DNA from: SXVE01 sp036388895
GTDB taxonomy: Bacteria; Acidobacteriota; Blastocatellia; Pyrinomonadales; Pyrinomonadaceae
Assembly: GCA_036388895.1 (NCBI GenBank)
Contig: DASVQY010000065.1
Location: 1 to 64,000, forward strand
DNA length: 64,000 nucleotides
Direction: 5' to 3'
Positions 61,512 through 64,000 of the stretch are shown here, one piece after another. A model generated the notes under the pieces. The model was not told the origin of the DNA, ran no database searches, and saw only the letters and a program-made list of their open reading frames with translations. The position numbers and the translations under genes were made by a program. Numbering within the stretch: position 1 is the stretch's first letter; every line of letters begins with the position of its first letter.

Positions 61512-61916
61512 ATGAACGAAAGAAAAATCAGAGTTTTGGTTGCCAAGCCGGGGCTGGACGGTCACGACCGCGGCGCAAAGGTCATCGCCCGCGCGCTGCG
61601 CGATGCCGGAATGGAAGTTATTTACACGGGGCTTCGCCAAACGCCGGAAATGATTGCCGCTGCGGCGCTCCAAGAGGACGTTGATGCGGTCGGAATTTCT
61701 ATTTTGAGCGGAGCGCACAACACGCTTTGTCCGCGAATCGTCAATCTTTTGCGCGAAAACGGTATGGACGACACATTGGTTTTGGTCGGCGGCATCGTTC
61801 CGCAGGAAGACATTCCGAATTTAAAGCAGAACGGCGTTTCGGAAGTATTCCTGCCCGGCACTTCGACCGAAGACATTGTGAAATTCATTCGGGAAAACGC
61901 CAGAACAGAAAACTGA
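61512..61916 (+). CDS. B12-binding small subunit of an acyl-CoA mutase
   Basis: 134 aa. KPGLDGHDRGAKVIARAL holds the D-x-H-x-x-G motif whose His binds cobalt of adenosylcobalamin; SILSGAHN and LVGGIVPQEDIPNL are the other cobalamin-fold marks. Completes the enzyme of 57923-59605. The two subunit genes are split by two unrelated ones, though all lie on one strand. Confidence 0.93.
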   Translation: MNERKIRVLVAKPGLDGHDRGAKVIARALRDAGMEVIYTGLRQTPEMIAAAALQEDVDAVGISILSGAHNTLCPRIVNLLRENGMDDTLVLVGGIVPQEDIPNLKQNGVSEVFLPGTSTEDIVKFIRENARTEN

Positions 61917-62044
61917 ATTCTCTTTTGGTATAACAATTGCCGATACGACTGCAGATTCTTTATTGTGTATTGTATTAATACTTTTCAGTGTTTCACTGCA
62001 CAAAAGAAGAAAAACTTTAAAACGTACAATGGGAGAGTATAAAA

Positions 62045-62392
62045 ATGAAAAAAATTTATAGCGGGTTAATGGCTTTATTAATGGTTCTTTCTATTGCCTT
62101 TATCGGAGAAGTAGGTTCACAAAACGGGAATCCGTTATCCGTTCAGGCACAAACCACGAGACAGGTAACCGTTAAACGAACGCGGCGCCCCGGCATTATC
62201 AGAAGCACTGCACGCGGGGCTAAATATATTGGCAAAAAGACTTGGCAGGGCACGAAATACGTCGGCAAGAAAACTTACCAAGGCGGCAAATACGTGACGA
62301 AGAAAACAGTTCAAGGCACGAAATATGTCGGTAAAAAAACATACAAAGGCGGACGAATGGTTACCAGTCGTGCGAAGAAAATCATTTACTAA
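62045..62392 (+). CDS. Exported basic repeat protein, 115 aa
   Basis: Signal peptide (residues 1-37), then a very basic tail with repeats of about 11 residues: GTKYVGKKTYQ, GGKYVTKKTVQ, GTKYVGKKTYK. Not recognised. GGGAGAG precedes the ATG. The C-terminal part of the next protein has related GTKWV and GTKK units, so the two may be cousins. A charged exported coat or polysaccharide-binding role is a guess. Confidence 0.75.
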   Translation: MKKIYSGLMALLMVLSIAFIGEVGSQNGNPLSVQAQTTRQVTVKRTRRPGIIRSTARGAKYIGKKTWQGTKYVGKKTYQGGKYVTKKTVQGTKYVGKKTYKGGRMVTSRAKKIIY

Positions 62393-62412
62393 TTAAAAAC
62401 ATTAAGTAGGAT

Positions 62413-62443
62413 AAAAAAGGGCGCATTAAAAACGCCCTTTTTT
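62413..62443. terminator. Bidirectional terminator between the two repeat proteins
   Basis: AAAAAAGGGCG pairs with CGCCCTTTTTT around a 9-base loop. Confidence 0.88.
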
Positions 62444-62512
62444 ATTTGGCATATTAAGTGCAACAACTATCAATGAATTTAGGTAAAACCGAATTAAATC
62501 AAGGAGGTAATT

Positions 62513-62998
62513 ATGAAATTAAAGAGTTTACTGAAATTCTTCGCGATTTTGACCATTGCAGCGTTTTCATACGGCGCAGCCGACGCACAAGTAATTGACG
62601 CGGTAAAAGACGCCGCTTCTAAAACAAAAGATGTAACGGTTAAAGCGGCAAAGAAAACGGCTGAGGTCACAACGGACATAGCTGATAAAACAAAAGATGT
62701 GACGGTTGATGCCGCCAAAAAGACGGCTGACGTCACGACCGACGTAGCCGATACAACTAAAGATGTCACCGTTGACGCGGCGAAAGCCACTGCCTCGGGA
62801 GCGAAAAAAATAGGAAATTACACAGTTAACGTCACCGAAAATGTTGCCGGCGAAGCTTATGAAGGCGGCAAATGGTTCGTGACGACGACCTGGGACGGCA
62901 CGAAATGGGTTTCGCAAAAAGTTTGGTACGGCACAAAAAAAGCCGCTGATGCGACTAGGGATGCCGTCGTCGGCGATGAAAACAAAAACAAACCGTAA
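62513..62998 (+). CDS. Exported LEA-like repeat protein, 161 aa
   Basis: Strong AAGGAGGT site. Signal peptide ends near ADAQV. Residues ~30-95 consist of 22-residue units such as KTKDVTVDAAKKTADVTTDV, an amphipathic pattern like late-embryogenesis-abundant or apolipoprotein-type helices. C-terminal GGKWFVTTTWDGTKWVSQKV echoes the preceding protein. A stress-protective periplasmic role is plausible but inferred. Confidence 0.78.
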   Translation: MKLKSLLKFFAILTIAAFSYGAADAQVIDAVKDAASKTKDVTVKAAKKTAEVTTDIADKTKDVTVDAAKKTADVTTDVADTTKDVTVDAAKATASGAKKIGNYTVNVTENVAGEAYEGGKWFVTTTWDGTKWVSQKVWYGTKKAADATRDAVVGDENKNKP

Positions 62999-63018
62999 AC
63001 AACTTTTTTTTATTTATA

Positions 63019-63067
63019 AGCGGTCAACTCTATCTATATTAAAGTTTAGTAGTTGATCGCTTTTTTT
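63019..63067 (+). terminator. Terminator after the LEA-like gene
   Basis: AGCGGTCAACT pairs with AGTTGATCGCT (one G-T) over a 21-base loop; T-run follows. The rest of 63068-63222 holds no gene. Confidence 0.8.
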
Positions 63068-63222
63068 CGGCTCCGCTAGTAATTTAACTCGACAAGCAAA
63101 TTCCATACTGCTCTTAAAAGTTGAAATTAGAAATCCTGATTGAATTGTCGCCATCTCTAAAAAGCACGAACCAGAACTTTCACAGTAAAAACCCGCCCGG
63201 TGATATAATAATTTATTGATAT

Positions 63223-64000
63223 TTATGGCTGCAAACCGATTTTACGAATCAGATCCGCATATCGCGGATCGTCGCGGAGAACATCGTATGCCGGTTCTAT
63301 TTTGAAATGTATAGCTCCGGGATGTCCGGCTTCTAAAGTTTTTTCCAGCCAATAAAATGCCTCGTCTTTTCGCCCGAGCTGTATGTAAAGAAGGGCGAGG
63401 TTGTACGAGTTGACGGGTCTGGTTTTAGCTACCTTTTCCAAAATTTCAAGTCTTTTTCGGAGAAATCCCTGCCAGCCGGAAGTCCTGAAACTTTCCCGAA
63501 ACTCCTCTATTGTTTCGGGCTTTGCTCCGCGAGCGCTGATAGATTTTAGAAAATCTTCGACTATTTTTTCATACATCTGCTTTTGTTCATAAATCGCGTT
63601 GAGCGCATAATACGAACTTCCGTCATTCGGCTCGACCGCCAGAATATTTTGGAAATGCTGCAGAGCCTGATCGTATTGACGGGTAAAGTAAAGAAGCCGT
63701 CCTCTGCCGACATTGATGGTCAATGAACTCGGATCGAGTTCTTGCGCCTTTTCCATCTCAATTTTCGCTTCGTCGAAACGCGCCGATGACATCAAAAACC
63801 AACCGTAGGCTTGATGAATCCAGGCGACGTTCGGATTTAATTCAATCGCTTTCTTAAACTCCTTTTCGGCACCGTTCCAATCGTATTCATACTGATATTT
63901 CAATTCCGCCAGCGCGTTGTGCGCCTGCGCCAGACTATTGTCTATCTCCAGCGCTCGCATTATGCTCGGTCGGGCTTTCGCTTCCGCTTGCTTCATCGGA
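63223..64000 (-). CDS. TPR-repeat protein, N-terminus off the right edge
   Basis: At least five tetratricopeptide repeats (e.g. AQAHNALAELKYQYEYDWNG, WIHQAYGWFLMSSARFDEAK, SYYALNAIYEQKQMYEK). The C-terminal end (AIHFKIEPAYDVLRDDPRY, LIRKIGL) is common in acidobacterial proteins that join an N-terminal winged helix or kinase domain to TPRs. The frame stays open to the edge, so the N-terminal domain is outside and its activity cannot be told. Confidence 0.85.
   Translation of the reverse strand, partial: PMKQAEAKARPSIMRALEIDNSLAQAHNALAELKYQYEYDWNGAEKEFKKAIELNPNVAWIHQAYGWFLMSSARFDEAKIEMEKAQELDPSSLTINVGRGRLLYFTRQYDQALQHFQNILAVEPNDGSSYYALNAIYEQKQMYEKIVEDFLKSISARGAKPETIEEFRESFRTSGWQGFLRKRLEILEKVAKTRPVNSYNLALLYIQLGRKDEAFYWLEKTLEAGHPGAIHFKIEPAYDVLRDDPRYADLIRKIGLQP

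Overview
The window looks like a stretch of chromosome from a Gram-negative, diderm bacterium. It carries lipopolysaccharide genes (lpxD, lpxB, lptD), a lipoprotein-type HtrA protease, a type IV pilin, and a large exported propeller protein ending in an IPT/TIG-like tail of a kind common in Acidobacteriota. Moderate G+C, many Lys/Glu-rich proteins and intergenic spacers built from short inverted words suggest a Blastocatellia/Pyrinomonadaceae-like acidobacterium. That placement is inference; there is no rRNA here to test it.

Layout. 1-12.3 kb: glutamine synthetase (left edge, partial), an unknown membrane protein, a pilin, a polyamine operon (speA, deoxyhypusine synthase homologue, speB), an HtrA protease, tRNA-Pro, a MerR regulator and thiL. 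12.3-30.2 kb: an RNA-centred island. It begins with a non-coding stretch holding a long three-way RNA structure, followed by a dense array of about twenty tRNA genes covering nearly every amino acid except Ala and Val. Nine copies of a structured RNA are scattered through it. These fit bacterial Y RNAs: a two-part Ro-binding-type stem, in five copies fused to a T-arm and a closed acceptor helix, and in three of those also to a D-arm. In the same island lie rsr (TROVE/Ro60 protein), a possible HEPN-type RNase, rtcB (RNA ligase) and an unknown 266-residue protein. Cell-surface glycosyltransferase genes are interspersed. 30.4-37.5 kb: HNH protein, methyltransferase, P-loop protein, cysS preceded by a short ORF ending in tandem Cys codons, cysteine dioxygenase, and a DsbD-like thiol-disulfide protein. 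37.7-49.6 kb: pyruvate dehydrogenase E1alpha/E1beta/E2, EamA transporter, STAS protein, lpxD, lpxB, the propeller protein, ilvE. 49.7-64 kb: fused membrane/spermidine-synthase-like protein, a decayed coiled-coil gene, lptD, a sigma-54 response regulator, ABC-2 permease, a two-subunit B12-dependent acyl-CoA mutase split by two genes, two repetitive exported basic proteins, and a TPR protein running off the right edge.

How it fits together. The most interesting part is the RNA island. Ro-family Rsr binds Y RNAs that mimic tRNA, RtcB rejoins broken RNA ends, and the array offers a spare tRNA set, several members of which have unusual anticodon loops or variable arms. A coherent but untested reading is a tRNA damage, surveillance and replacement system. 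No integrase, phage structural gene or transposase was recognised, so its mobility is unproven.
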